From Sinonovacula constricta (Eukaryota > Mollusca > Bivalvia > Cardiida > Solecurtidae): a stretch of 64,000 nt of DNA. How positions within the stretch are numbered: position 1 is the first letter of the stretch; every line of letters begins with the position of its first letter. A program made the position numbers and the translations under genes. Shown one piece after another: positions 1-12,808 of the stretch. A model generated the notes under the pieces. It saw only the letters and a list, made by a program, of their open reading frames with translations, did no database searches and had not been told where the DNA came from. The stretch is from positions 68,790,860-68,854,859 of the forward strand of contig CM017556.1 of NCBI GenBank assembly GCA_007844125.1, written 5' to 3'.

Positions 1-446
1 TCGGGATATCTCTGGCATCCCGGCTCATTTATTCCCATCCACTTCATAGTGCATACCTATAAGATTCTCGAGGAACATTTTCAGCTATGTATGTTTTTGT
101 ATGTAACACTGTATAGCCTTCAACTGCCAAACTAGCATTGCGAGCATCCTTTTATTCTTGTAGCTCATTTTGCTCTGATAATGGAGGTGTTGATTTGTCC
201 TAGATAACGTTAGACTAATGTAAAAATGCTTGAAATCTATTATTTATCGATCGATTTACAGTTTTCTTGTTCATATTTATTGCATTTTGTAATAGTTACT
301 AGCGTCTTCCTGGACTTTCCGAAATAAACTTGCACAGGAAGTGCACTTACTTTTTCAGATTTTTGTGTTTTATACTGTACATAAATTATACAGTCGACCG
401 TTCTTATCTGATGCAGAAGTGACTGTCTGGAGCTTATGAAAGTGAC

Positions 447-593
447 ACGCAGGCCGGTGCTCTCCAACGGTCTGCCGTCCATACACCAGCCACGCTAACC
501 GCGGTTTAAGCGTCTTCCAAAGTTGTGCGGTTAAGCAACGGTCACCGTAGCTGATGTATGGATGTGTGACCGTTAGAGAGCGCCGGCCTGCGT
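447..593. mobile_element. Foldback (hairpin) MITE-like element
   Basis: Two arms of about 44 bp, 447-490 and 550-593, are imperfect inverted complements, both carrying ACGCAGGCCGG near the outer end and GTCCATACA or its complement further in. The roughly 60-bp spacer contains a weaker inner inverted match (GCTAACCGC and GCGGTTAAG). The shape is that of a small non-autonomous foldback element. I see no convincing target-site duplication, so it could also be a non-mobile palindrome. Confidence 0.6.
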
Positions 594-1089
594 TATAATA
601 CATTTAGAGGATTACAACAATTAAAGTCCACACGCAAGACGTGACTCAGGCTGTCACAAGTGTAAACAGATAACTGTCATGCGGTAGTATTTTCATAATA
701 AAAATGCATTGATCTGAAGTTTTTATCTACTTTATATCATCTTTGGCGGGTTTTTCTCTTACGTTGTTACAGTGTTATGATGCAAAATGCAAAACACATG
801 AAAATTACGGAATATGCCCGCCCGAACAAAACCTGTTAAGCATTCTAAATTTTGCATTAGGAAGTTTAGGACTCTTTTGAATTAAATGTTATGCATCCCA
901 CTGTGACACCAAATAATATAATGTTTTAAAACTGTCGTGATAAAATTGATTTGTATGTAATAGTTTCAGAAAGAGGTCATAAAATCATCATATATTTAGG
1001 AAATGAATAAATCGTATCGTGATCAGACGATATACAGTATTTATGCCCCCCATAAGAAGCATATCTTAGGTACTATGAAAATAAAATAA

Positions 1090-1265
1090 GACACCGCGTG
1101 GGTTCGAGTCCCGGTCGGGGCGAGAACTTTCATTTTAGGACGTTTTACAGCTAACCTGCGGTGCACCAGTGGTTCTACCTAGATACAAGTCTGGGATCTT
1201 CTTCCGCCTATAATTAGCTGGACGTCACCAATATCACTATACTTGTGTCGTGCGATTAAAAACAA
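1090..1265 (+). mobile_element. tRNA-derived SINE, family B, partial
   Basis: A B-box-like stretch (GGTTCGAGTCCCGG) near 1102 is followed by a body with GCGGTGCACCAGTGGTTCTACC, shared with copies near 15.6, 19.4, 21.2 and 30.0 kb. It ends in an AACAAGTAACAACAAAC tail. The A-box half is not recognisable. Family assignment rests on in-window comparison only. Confidence 0.6.
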
Positions 1266-1934
1266 GTAACAACAAACAAGACTGGCTACATCTTTTGACG
1301 ACATAACGAATTTGCCATTTGTCACTACTTCTTCTTGATGTTACAGATACCATCATTTTCTTTGACTACAATTACACTACACAAATTAATAACATGTTGC
1401 TAGAACATTTTGTTACCTGTAAGACCTGCTACCGTAATACCTGGCTCGGTCGTGCAGCATCCCTGTGGTTTTTATACTGATTGTCTGGTACCTTGCACCT
1501 GATCTATACGTCCCGACACACATTGGCACCTGGACTTAAATTGAGATTCTGTGCAGCCTCGTCAGTGTGAGATGATATATCGTTCTTTATGGGAACCTGT
1601 CTCTAGTGACGTAAGTGCTGAAAAACACCATGAACCGCCCGTCTTTAAGTTAACCCCTTCATAAAGAGTGTATTTGGTAATGCAAATATATGTTTGTCGG
1701 ATGCAAATATATATAATGGCGACACTGGGTTGATGGTATTTTTGTTTACTTCTGAAAATATTAAAAATGAAAGAATTAATCGACACTTTTAATTTTTCGT
1801 TAATGTGATGAAAGAACTATCTATTCTTGTCAAACTGTATTTTGTGAAATCACCGTATTGTAGATATTTAACATAATTATTTACTCCAAGAAAATAAGGA
1901 AACTGTCAACCTATGTTTCAACCGTTTCAGACAG

Positions 1935-2740
1935 CATTGACAGCATCAGGTATTTAGTCGCGAAATCTTCATATCGTTCCGGTATTTAGGCGCGACCTCT
2001 TTATATCGTCCAGGTATTTAGGTACGAAATCTTTAAATCGTTCTGATATCTAGGGGCGACCTATATATATCGTTCACGTTTTTAGGTGCGAAACCTTTTT
2101 ATCGTTCTGATATTTAGGCGCGACCTCTTTATATCGTTCAGGTATTTAGGCGCGAACTCTTCATATCGTTCAGGTATTTAGGTGCGAGATCTGTATATCG
2201 TTCTGATATTTAGGCGCGACCTCTTTATATCGTTCATGTTTTTAGGTGCGAAATCTTTATATCGTTCAGGTATTTAGGCGCGACCTATTTATATCGTTCA
2301 GGTATTTAGGTGCGAGATCTTTATATCGTTAAGGTATTTAGGTGCGAGATCTTTATATCGTTCAGGTATTAAGGTGGGGTCACTTTATATCGTTCAGGTA
2401 TTTAGGCGCGACCTCTTTATATCGTTCTGATTATTAGGCGCTATCTCTTTATATCGTTCTGATATTTAGGCGCTATCTCTTTATATCGTTCTGTTATTTA
2501 GGCATGATCTCTTCATATTGTTCTGATATTTAGACGCGATCTCTTTATATCGTTCTGATATTTAGACGCGATCTCTTTATATCGTTCTGATATTTAGACA
2601 CGAACTCTTTATATCGTTCATGTATAAAGGTGAGGTCACTTTATATCGTTTATGTATTAAGTTGGGATCACTTTAAATCATTCAGGTACTAAGGAGTAAT
2701 CTCTTCATATTATTCTGGTTTCACGATCTGTTTATATCTT
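1935..2740. repeat. 32-bp minisatellite, about 25 units
   Basis: The unit contains TATTTAGGCGCGACC followed by TCTTTATATCGTTC, repeated about every 32 bp with moderate divergence that increases toward both ends. Many units keep a GCGCGA core in an otherwise AT-rich setting. No open frame or flanking exon explains it. Confidence 0.9.
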
Positions 2741-2939
2741 GCTGTTCTGCAGCAAACTCACTGCATGTATTCTTTATTTGTTATTTATTCTTTAATTTCT
2801 GACGTATTATGACAAACTAATCAGTCATTATGAAAAGCGGTTATAACACGAAAGCTAAAAACTACAAAATAAGTTCGGTTTATTTATTTATTTCCTGGAC
2901 CCCTTATAATATTGGCTCCAAGTGCTTAACTCCATATTT

Positions 2940-3210
2940 CCAATCTATTTGATATGGTGGCGTAATCGGCTGAGCGTCATCTTCATGTATGGCAGGCACT
3001 GAGTCTAAACCGATCCGTGACAACAGATGGTAGTGGAAAAACTCCCCTGCTAATCCTAAAGCAAAATTAAAGTGTAGCTTCACGACTGATGTTAAGATAA
3101 TGTGACTGGATGTTGTTTCATGCCAGGTATTCAATCGTGCTGTGCAGTGTGAAGGCAGCTCTATATCTGCATCAACTTTTAATTGAACGATAAACCTAAC
3201 ACACATATTT
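2940..3210 (+). mobile_element. Degenerate tRNA-derived SINE, family A
   Basis: The body aligns by eye with better copies at 34.6 and 50.1 kb: a GGTAGTGG segment, a ...CACGACTG... block, GATAATGTGACTGG, CATGCCAGGT, GTGAAGGCAGC and the end signature ACGATAAAC. The tRNA-like head is decayed. It is an old copy. Confidence 0.65.
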
Positions 3211-3214
3211 TAAT

Positions 3215-4785
3215 GTAGCTCCTTATTTAAAACTGCCGCAAATGTCGGCTATTCTTGACTGCTTCCTGTAGTTTGACTAAAGAGATCATAAAGGTATTGC
3301 GCAACCTCATAATCCAGAAGTACGAAACATCCTTATTTAATATAAGATTGTATTTGATATAAGCATAGCTTATCAATTTAAGAGTGAGAGCGCCAACATT
3401 GGAATGTGTTTCTCTGAAGCGGTTATCCATACATTGGCGATGCTATCAGCCTATTGCGTACATATCTAAAATGCAGACGGGCTTAATTATAGGGATAGAA
3501 AGCTCGTTCGCAGGGGTTCATGTGAACTGGTTATCGTAATTCGTCATTCATCCCAAAAAATATTAAACTGTACCACCTTTCCCTTTAAAATTAATCGCTT
3601 GATCTAACATTTTTGCTTACACAATTCGGATTACCTTTCTGAATTCGACGTCGTCGTCCTCCTCCTCATCATCATCATCACCACCATGATCATGATCGTC
3701 GCCTATAATGATGATGATTATTATGATGATGATGATGAATCATTATCATCCCTAAAAATAGCTACAGTACTATCATCAAAATCTGTAGTATCAAAACAAC
3801 AAGAAACCAACATCATTTATCATTAGACTCTATATCAGAGAAGTAGTTTCATACCTGTGGATACATATTACTAAAAACAAATTGGTGTTTGGCGATATGT
3901 CTCGAGATGTCTGAAGATAACGTGATTGATGGACGTGAACTTTCATTATTTTGACAGTTATGTGCCAAATCTACACTTCTACCACTGCCACTAGACTGCC
4001 TGCTGTAAATGGGTGCCATAACATTGAGTGATGGACCGCACTAAATTCCATCAAACCTCTCCACAACAAATAACACTGCTGTACAAACTTGTTCAATGCT
4101 GAACCTTGAAATATACTGCGCCGTTCACTAAATTGCACATTTGCACCGTATAAGTTTTGTATCCGTGTCACGTCAGCTGTTGCATGTCTGAAACAATACC
4201 TGACAACCGCGGATACGAAGTAGTTACAGTGTAAGTTGTGTATGTTCATTGAATCCTGTCCGTCGTTTCTTTTACAAGTACATATTATAAAGGATTTTTC
4301 CATGCCTATAAATCTAAAAGTGTAAGCCTGGAGAATTTCTCAAAAAAAAGCCTTACATGTACACTTGCTTATCTTGCCTGATATGATACTGAATGAATAT
4401 ATGTGTAAGACAATTATAACATTGTCGATTGATAACCAAAAACTGCCACTTCATTCTATCCAATATACTGTTGCAAATAATCTTGTAAGAATAATATGTA
4501 ACCATTGAAACGTGATCATTACGTCAATTAAATAGAAGACGATCTGTGACACGTAACCGTCAGACAAAGATGTTGGGTCGCAGTTAAGATTTCGGCTCTA
4601 TTAAAATAACAATCAACGACAATGCAAATGGAAAAGAAAAATGAAGTGGTACATGTATACGATAGTTTGGTCCAAAGTTTTGTTCTTAAATGACCAAATT
4701 ATTGGTAATATTGATAAAAATCCCCCAATATGCTGTTATTGATGCCCACCATCTATTAGACAAGTGAAGGTTAACACCCAACTCG
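3215..4785. other. No gene recognised
   Basis: I see no exon or recognisable protein here. The only structure is an ATC/GAT trinucleotide stretch at 3655-3745 in which the left half is ATC-rich and the right half GAT-rich, so the strand can fold on itself. Short open frames show no family resemblance. Confidence 0.5.
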
Positions 4786-4787
4786 TT

Positions 4788-5025
4788 ATAACAGACATGA
4801 CTTTCCTATCCAAGCCACGTTGCACAGTTACCTATTTTTAAACTAAGAAAACCACGTGATCATGTACTCTTGAGATCGCATTATGTCATAATCCGGATTA
4901 TCAACTCTGATGTCGATATTTATTTTAAAGCAAAAATCCCAATCGTTTTTATTAATTGATTTGGAAAGAACTGACATTTAGTGCGTTTATTCGCGATTTG
5001 TACTGTCTAACATTGAGGCAGAGTT
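4788..5025. repeat. Dispersed E-box repeat, copy 1
   Basis: About 200 bp shared, in the same orientation, with 18978-19215, 20738-20985 and 22958-23165. Shared landmarks are CCTATC(C/T)..GC..C..TGCACAGTTA, TTTTAAACTAA, AAACCACGTGA, ATCCGG and AAATCCCAAT. Terminal repeats were not found, so the class is unknown. Confidence 0.6.
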
Positions 5026-5029
5026 CAAA

Positions 5030-7110
5030 CACGTCATTACTTAAAATAATGTACTAGCTTATGAACAAATTGTGTCAAATCCCAAACAGAATTAAATATT
5101 GTTTCATGTACTTTTGGAGACCACTTTTAATTGCATGTATGTTGAAGGCCTATTTGCTGATCCTTCTTATGAATTTCACTAAATGAAAGTTGGAATTAGT
5201 GAAGGTTCCTTATAGACAGTCAAGATGAAAATAATTAGGGAAGGTCTTTTTGAAAACTAAGAAAGCAATCATTGAAAAGGCAAATAAAACAGAACTAGAG
5301 CCGGACCATGGTTTATCAGCACAACTTTTTTTCTACATAAACTGGTATGTCTGCTTAAAATAAGGACTAAAGTCGTATTAACAGTTGTGAGAGACAGTCC
5401 ATGGAGATAAACGGTCAAACATACCTTTTTGTCAGATGTACCAACCCTTTGAAAATGATAACATCAAAATCTTCATTCGTTGAACTACCCTGAAGTACTT
5501 TATGTGGCGTTGGAGACACCATTTTGTTGTCAGATCGTTGTAAACTAATATCGTTTAATGGGATTGGCCAGCATGCCGCTGCTATTCGTTTTGTTTTCTG
5601 CATTTTATTAAAAACAAAACAAACCCATCAGCCCCTTTTTTAATGTTGTGATTTATTTTTGAATTGTTGACATCATTTCACATGTTTTCTAATTCCAAGT
5701 CCACTACAGTTCCACTTCTTTCATGCGTCTTCTTTTAACTAAATTGTAATCAATTTTCTTTATTCACTAGCATGTTCAATGCTGTGTTTCTAACAGTTTT
5801 ATAGAAAGAGCATTTAACAGGAGCAGTGTGTGTTGGGGTGGGCGTGCGTTTGTTTGCATGTTCGTGCGCGTGTTCGTGCACGTGTGTTGGTATTTATATG
5901 GCGAATTGGTTGAGGAGCGCTCTATCTCAATCTTGTCATGTGCGTTGTTTTGATATCAAAATCAACTAGAATCGACTTGTAAATCCTTTTTTGTTGATAT
6001 ACAGCAACAGTCAGTGAAAATGCAAATGACAGGGATAATTATCCATGCGTTGGAAATACCTCGCATATTTTAATAAAGTTCTATGCTCATGGTAAAATAT
6101 ATATGACAAGCCGACCGCGAATGTTCTTTGGCGGTTCATTTTAAACCATATGTATGACCTTGTTGTAAAAAGGTTACTATGTGGTAGTTAAATGTACGAT
6201 ACGAATTTAACTATTCACATTGCATATTATTTGCGCTGAAACGATAAACAAATTGCATCTATTTGGTGTAAAGGGAAAATTGATTTCATATAGTGTTCAT
6301 ACAAGTTTGGTTAATATAATTGTCATAGTTATTGTATGACGATTTAATGGAATAAATAACAAGTAAGTCTGATTGTTTAAGTATATGAAAGCTAGTAACG
6401 ACAGTCTATGTCGTATTAAAATAATCACAAGTGTTATGTCTTCAGTATAATAACAGTATGACAAAAGATATACACTCAGATCGACACTAACAAAAGCTCG
6501 TATATGTGTACAAAGGCAAATATCGTATTTAACTGCATTGACATAATAGTAAGTAGGTTCATTCGAGACACATACAGGACTTTTTAGTCGTATTTATTTC
6601 AGCCTATGGCGCTGATGTCACGCCATGGCTGTAGTTTTATAGCAATACACGGCGAAGAATCTTTTGACATAAATATTGACTATATATAGTGACTGTTTGT
6701 GATTCCAGCTCATTTAAAAGCAAACTATTCAAGATATTGTTAAAAAGCGGTCTCTGGTGTTTGCATGGTGGGTGTTGTTGGCCACACATGTTAAATACAT
6801 CGCGGAATATGGAATGAAGTTGCATCGAGCAAAGGCAAGATATCTATGTTTATAAGGTTCATTTTTCAAAAATGGGAAATTACTATTTGTAAAAACTTAA
6901 ATGATATTTTTACATTATTATGTTCTTACTAAAAATATTAATATGTATGATTTGATTTCTGTCTGTTAGTAAAATTGCTAGTGTCTATTATCAATTATTG
7001 TATTTTCAGAACAATTGTTATATTTCTTAAAATAAAAGTTCCATCTGAACATTTATAGTGGCAAGCTTCTATCATACAATATTTTATTCTATTGTCTGCT
7101 GAAGTTAGAA
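5030..7110. other. No gene recognised
   Basis: AT-rich sequence without recognisable exons or long repeats. A short GT/CG-alternating tract occurs near 5825-5890. Nothing else can be supported. Confidence 0.5.
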
Positions 7111-7119
7111 AGATAATTT

Positions 7120-7545
7120 TATTAATAGTCAACCATTTTTGTGTAGTTTTTCAAGTCGAAATAATACCATATTCTTTTCTAAATACTATGTGGACATTAT
7201 TTTTCAATGACGTCACTACTTTCGTCATAGCTAATAGAAATTATCAGCGCTTGGACATTTTGCATTCAAATAGATCGTTTTTCTTTTCATTGTTTGCATT
7301 TGAGAAACTCGTCAGGAAGTGCGAGGTTAGAGCTCTGTAAAACCGGTTTAAGCACCCCAGTCGGTCCATATTGCCGACTGACCGTTCCAAGGCGGTAACT
7401 GTCGGGTTTGCTCTTTTCGTTAAATGACTCATCACAAATTTGTTCTTACTTTTCGCTTGGCTTGCATGTGAAATACCTTTGTTCTGTGCCTTGTCGGAGT
7501 TTGGTATTTGTTGCAATGCTCATAGGACTTTGTCATATATTCTTA
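7120..7545 (+). mobile_element. Dispersed repeat R1, copy 1
   Basis: About 420 bp match the complement of 63568-63988. Shared features include a perfect CRE palindrome (TGACGTCA, near 7208), AAACCGGTTTAAGCACCC, CCGTTCCAAGGCGGTAACTG and TCGCTTGGCTTGCATG-like text. The copy at 63.57 kb starts abruptly inside a duplicated segment, which supports a mobile origin. There is no coding capacity, so it is a non-autonomous element or a solo terminal repeat. Confidence 0.65.
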
Positions 7546-7617
7546 TTGTGTTCGGTTATTATATACCAAAGCTCAGTGCAACACACGGATACAGTATATC
7601 AGGCACGTGTCTGGACC

Positions 7618-7972
7618 GTTTTTGAAGTGACGCACAATTACAAGGGAAATAACCTTTGTAGTAATACTTTTGAATATATTCGGTTCTTTTCTAAGGAATA
7701 ACAGGTAAAATGCGGATATGCGAGGAACTTAACGCAAAATATGAAAGACTAACATCCCGACGTGTGTAAGTTTAATCATTTAAACCTTTTTAACTTGATT
7801 GGTGTGGTAATAAGATTTTTTTAACAAAGAAACTACGGACATAAAATATAGCATTCCTTACCCGGGTTAGGCATCGACTTTCTTATTGTTTCTTTAACTT
7901 TAAGATTTTAGATTTTTCGTACGGAGGGTACGCACATGCGTAAAGTGTGTAATGGCAGAAACGCGCCAGCAG
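7618..7972 (+). mobile_element. Dispersed repeat R2 (MITE-like), copy 1
   Basis: About 350 bp nearly collinear with 51432-51778, from TTTTTGAAGT(G/T)ACGCAC to GGCAGAAACGCGCC. Both ends carry an ACGCAC motif. The second copy lies as a clean insertion in a duplicated segment whose empty site is present in this window, which shows that R2 is mobile. It is non-coding. Confidence 0.7.
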
Positions 7973-7974
7973 TA

Positions 7975-10900
7975 TATATGTTATCACATAACTTGACGGG
8001 TACTTGTTAAAGGTGGTAGCCGCCAGTTGTTTCTATTAAATATATGTAACAATAGACTTTCTCCTGTTTTAGGGAATTCGGGCACCATCTCTTCATGAAA
8101 ATAGTAATGTAGTCTAAGTACAGACAATTTTGAAGACTACTTAAATTGTAAGACGGTACAAATCGTGAAATAAATCGCAGTAATTGTTCATTCTTACCAT
8201 GTTTATAAATGAGCACAATGGGGATTTTTATTAAAACAGACGTCGACTTAGATAATCTATATAGCGATTTAGTGTGAAGTAAGTAGTCGCGTGTTTTTCT
8301 AGGTTTTAAAAACTAACTTGCAGCGTGGCTCAGAGTGGAAATACATGCTTGTAATGACGTGTGGAGTTCTATTTTCCATTTTTCATACAGATATAGGGCA
8401 TCAGTAAACAACATTTCGCGAGATATTTTAAGGTATTAATAAACCGATTGGCTATTTGAAAACAAACACTTTGGTCCAAACTATCGGATACCCTCATTTA
8501 CTAACACCTCGCCAGTTAGTTATGAAGATTTTAAGTTAGTTAAAGAGGTGATTCATAGTGAACAGTTTAGCTGATTTATTAGTTGTTTGAAAATAGAATC
8601 CAACATTCGTGATCATTGAATACTAAAAATATTTAACTATATGCATGAAATGATACAAAAATAGACATAGCCTCGTTTCGTATCGTTTAGCCAACTCTTT
8701 TCACATTTTCAGTATTCAGTGAGCACTCATGACATCTTTGTCTCCGATCACTAATAGTTTGTGAAGTATAAAATCCATGTACATGCATGTTGATATAGCC
8801 AGACAGTATTTGTATATTCGATCATTTTCTTATACGTTTAAACAGAATCTCTCAGAAGCATAAAATATTATCTATTTAAGATGAAGACAACCTTGTTTGT
8901 TTATATGCATGCATCTTAGTGAGTTATCAGCATCTGTCGAAGCGGTATTTTGTATTGACCCCATTTCTCTGAAGTTGTTCCTCAAAGTGCAAATATCTTA
9001 AGGCATAAGATGTGTAATCAATCTTATTAATATTCGTGTAATGTCGGCATTTAGCGTTTTACGATGTTAGATTTTTCATCATTTACGTCAACACTCGGCC
9101 TTCCGAGAATAAAATCACCCGATTTTAGTTTTCAAATTTTATCCAATGAAATCGCGTCAATTTTTCACTTTAAAATGGCAACAAGGAACTGCGGTCGGCG
9201 AGGAAGATTCCTTTCTTGAACGAAGAGTGTTTTTTACATGTTTTTGGAGTATTTTTATCTAGAAAAGTATACTCTAATACAAAAGTAGGAAACAAATGGC
9301 ATTACTGTGTTTTCTTTATTTTTTATTCGTCCAATGTTGACATGTATTGGATTTAAAGGTCAGATTTGAGGACGTCAACTTGTAGATAAAAATAGCTGAG
9401 GTGAAAAGTTGTTACAATTTGGAAAATAATCCAGAATACAATGCTGAATAATGTGATATATCTTTTGTCAACATTCAATTTTGTCACTATTACACATCTA
9501 ATAACTTAATGTGACGCTGGCTCTGGCTTTTCTAGCATAGAATTAAGCTCCGCCGTCATCTTGTGTGTTATTTATATATACGAGAAACATTTTACTGACA
9601 AATGAAGTTGACAATATGCGTTACCTTTATTTTACGCAATTAATATGCATCGTAAAACATACACTTTGAGTTGTGCATTAATGTTTATCGAAGCTGTTTC
9701 GCATAACAAGTGCGCATGTTTCTGTGTATGCTGGCCGGAAGGAAGAAGACGAAGTGTTTGTAGCGGTTGAGTACATCAGCGTTAATTGATGAATGGGGAA
9801 TGAACAGAAGGTCGCTTCCTCTTCTTGTTTTATATTATTCAGAAGGAAATATTTTAGCAAAACAAATTCACTATTCGTTAATCCGTAAATTGTTGTTCTT
9901 GTCTCGGACTAAGCGTCTGAAAACCTTTGCACACAGTGTTTCTAGTGAGAGCAAAGTCGTTAATGTACATGCACAACATTATAGTATAAACTTTCTTAAA
10001 ACGTCTTCAAGGACATAATACAATTTGTTGTAAATGTAACGTCATTATTAAGTGATAAATATTATATTTCACCTTTGCTGGATTGCAAAAATGTCGTGTG
10101 CTTCTTATCCACTAAGGTTAATACAGACATGTATTGTTATTCAAGCATGAGAAAAACAACTCATTCTACACAATATTTAGAGTGGTGTATATTGAAACAA
10201 AAATCATTACATAATACGAACAACATTTGTTGCAAAGATAAAGCGCTTGTAATATTATGGACTTTTGATTCTTAAACTCAATGTTCCATTAGATTGTTAT
10301 GGAAAACACTCACAATATACCATCAGTCATTTTATTACGTAGATACTATACACTTTAATATCAATAATATCGTAAACTGAAGTTTTTCCTGTGTTGTTGT
10401 GTGTATGTGTTTGTTTTTATTTTCGTCGTGTAACCGAACGCACGTTTTGTTTTGTTTTTATTTTCGTCTTGTTACCGAACGCACGTTATGCATCCATTAT
10501 GCATAGGATAAATTGTATGGAGTGTGGATGGTATCTGAGGAAGGTATTAACCTACCTGTCCAATTGGTTAACAAAAATATGCTGCACTTTTCCCAACACA
10601 AGTCGTATGTCATTATGAACAAAAACCTCCACTTATACCAGCTGACGTTGAAAATGTCTCGGTACAATGCAACTCACTTGGAATTATCATTTCCCTCAAA
10701 TTTGCACCAACACTGTTTGCTGGGAATTTTCATGGAGATTATGCTACCAAATTCCCAACACCTGGGCATGTTTTCAGCTTAGAATTTTGTAATGTTTTAA
10801 ATTAAGCGTCAGCACCACGTTGGATCTATGCCATCAACTGTTAATCAGCAAGGTGTTTTCTGGCACAACTTGCTTATAAGTCATCTCCCTACATCAAGTC

Positions 10901-11100
10901 AATACATTTCCCTCATATTTCCAGCCAACAACGTAAACATAAGCGGAAAGTGCATCTTAATTACATGTTATTGTAAAACGTCATTTATAACATAAAATGA
11001 AGTTGAAGGAGTAACTTTTATTATGAGGTTAATGTAATGAATGGGTAAGGGTTAATAGGGAAGTTGACAATTGGGAGTTATAAAAGACACTTTGGCATCA
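7975..11100. other. No gene recognised
   Basis: AT-rich sequence with scattered short open frames that I cannot link to any family. The only repeat noted is a two-copy tandem of about 42 bp near 10409-10490 (TTTATTTTCGTC, then ACCGAACGCACGTT). Confidence 0.5.
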
Positions 11101-11110
11101 TTAGAATTTA

Positions 11111-11167
<57 letters not shown>

Positions 11168-11186
11168 AAAGATGATGATGATAAAA

Positions 11187-11239
<53 letters not shown>

Positions 11240-11265
11240 AAAGATGATGATGGTGATGATGATGG

Positions 11266-11330
<65 letters not shown>
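11111..11330. repeat. (GAT)n microsatellite
   Basis: About 220 bp of ATG/GAT triplets interrupted by a few AAAGATG and GGTGATG variants. Because the unit is three bases, it gives poly-Met, poly-Asp, poly-Ile or poly-Ser frames that are not genes. The variants are clustered, which suggests growth by local duplication. Confidence 0.97.
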
Positions 11331-11334
11331 GATA

Positions 11335-12769
11335 TACAGTTGACATCCGGCGGCGTTGTTTGCTTCTTTTCCAATAGCACGAGCTCTATCCAGACTTCTT
11401 CTACTCGTCGCTTTATATATACCTTTCTAACTGGCTTTTACGTTCTACAAAAGTGCGACACACGTGTTTCCTTAAATAATCAACTAGCAATGTTTACCCA
11501 GGCAAATTTTGTAGTTCCAGATTTAGATATGCTCTGTTTACTATGAAGAATATTAAGTATCTTGCAATAATACATATGATATCTTTCGATTGTCACAATT
11601 ACATTAAGCATAGTAAGGGTTAAAACAAATAAAGAATGATAATGTTTTTGGGTTTCTTTAGTGTCAAGAGACATTCATATCGACAAGATTGTAAGAGCTG
11701 AACAGCTACGTGCCAATTAATCAATAATCCGCCTCCTGAGATTTTTTAAAGTTGAATAACCTTCTGAGTAAAATGATATTTGTGCATTGTTGTATCTTTT
11801 TGAGAATTTGTTACACTTTCGTTCATAGTTCCACAACCGCATGCGTACACTTGCGCAGTCTTTCCAGAACAATGATGAATCGCCATTTAAGATGTTCAAA
11901 TATTGTCTTCAGGTTTGTGCCTAATGTAAGTGGTGTGATACTTGGCTTTCTTAATCAAAATTTACATCTCTAAACCCTGGAGAGTTGACATTTCTAATGT
12001 CACTGATTTGTGTACTAAGTTCGCAGTGCGGTGAAGGGCGTCAAAGCTGAGTTGTATTCGTTCACCGTTGGAGCGCTGATATTTCCATAATGTCACTCAT
12101 TTGATAATAACGTTTGCAGGACAGTGAGGAATATTCAAACTGATGTTTCAATTGTGTATATAATTGAGACGTTTTAATTAATGTAATTACAAGCCAGTAT
12201 GACATTTATTTAACTAAAGTCGCTATAAAACCGTTGAGAATGAAGACTATTCCGTCATTGTGCGTGACGGTCTTGTAACCTTTTAAAGTAGGATACAATG
12301 CATAGATACAATGTTATATCACAAATCCCTTGACAGTGGATCTTATCGCAGACAAGCTAATATTCCGTTATAGCAAAAATCAATAGCATCACCATACTCT
12401 TACCGTATTCATGGTAATCTTATATGGTACTCTTGGCGACGCTGTGGTATTAAACATTGCTAGGAGTGTGAGGCGGACCTGACATAATGACATTTCGTAC
12501 TTACAGCAGATTTAGGTCAACAATAAAATTTATTCTTAATTAAAACAATAACGACGCAGAATTGTTGTTCTTTTATTTATCAGTTTACTTTGCAGTTGTC
12601 TGGTGTGTTTATACATCGCATTGTTAAAACATCAACAATATTTTTACCTAAATGTTATAAGATGGCGACCGTTTCAAGTAAATAATTGACGTTCTGATTT
12701 ATTTTCAGATCGTTAATTAATTTTTGTATGGGGTGGCTTGTATTTGATCTGTACCGTTTTCGTTTCAGG
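11335..12769. other. No coding exon recognised; upstream of the 12.8 kb gene
   Basis: No recognisable coding exon. The promoter and first, non-coding exon of the gene at 12.8 kb probably lie here or further left, because that gene's coding exon begins after a TTTCGTTTCAG splice acceptor ending near 12769. Confidence 0.4.
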
Positions 12770-12808
12770 AGCTGTTTCCGGTGGTAATTGGTGACAAAAG
12801 CTCCTATA

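Noticed and set aside
3971..4303. 110-residue minus-strand frame
   Set aside because: Open by chance; there is no splice site, domain or conservation cue.
11101..11546. Long frames of poly-Met, poly-Ile and poly-Ser on both strands
   Set aside because: They are translations of the GAT microsatellite; a three-base repeat is open in all frames.
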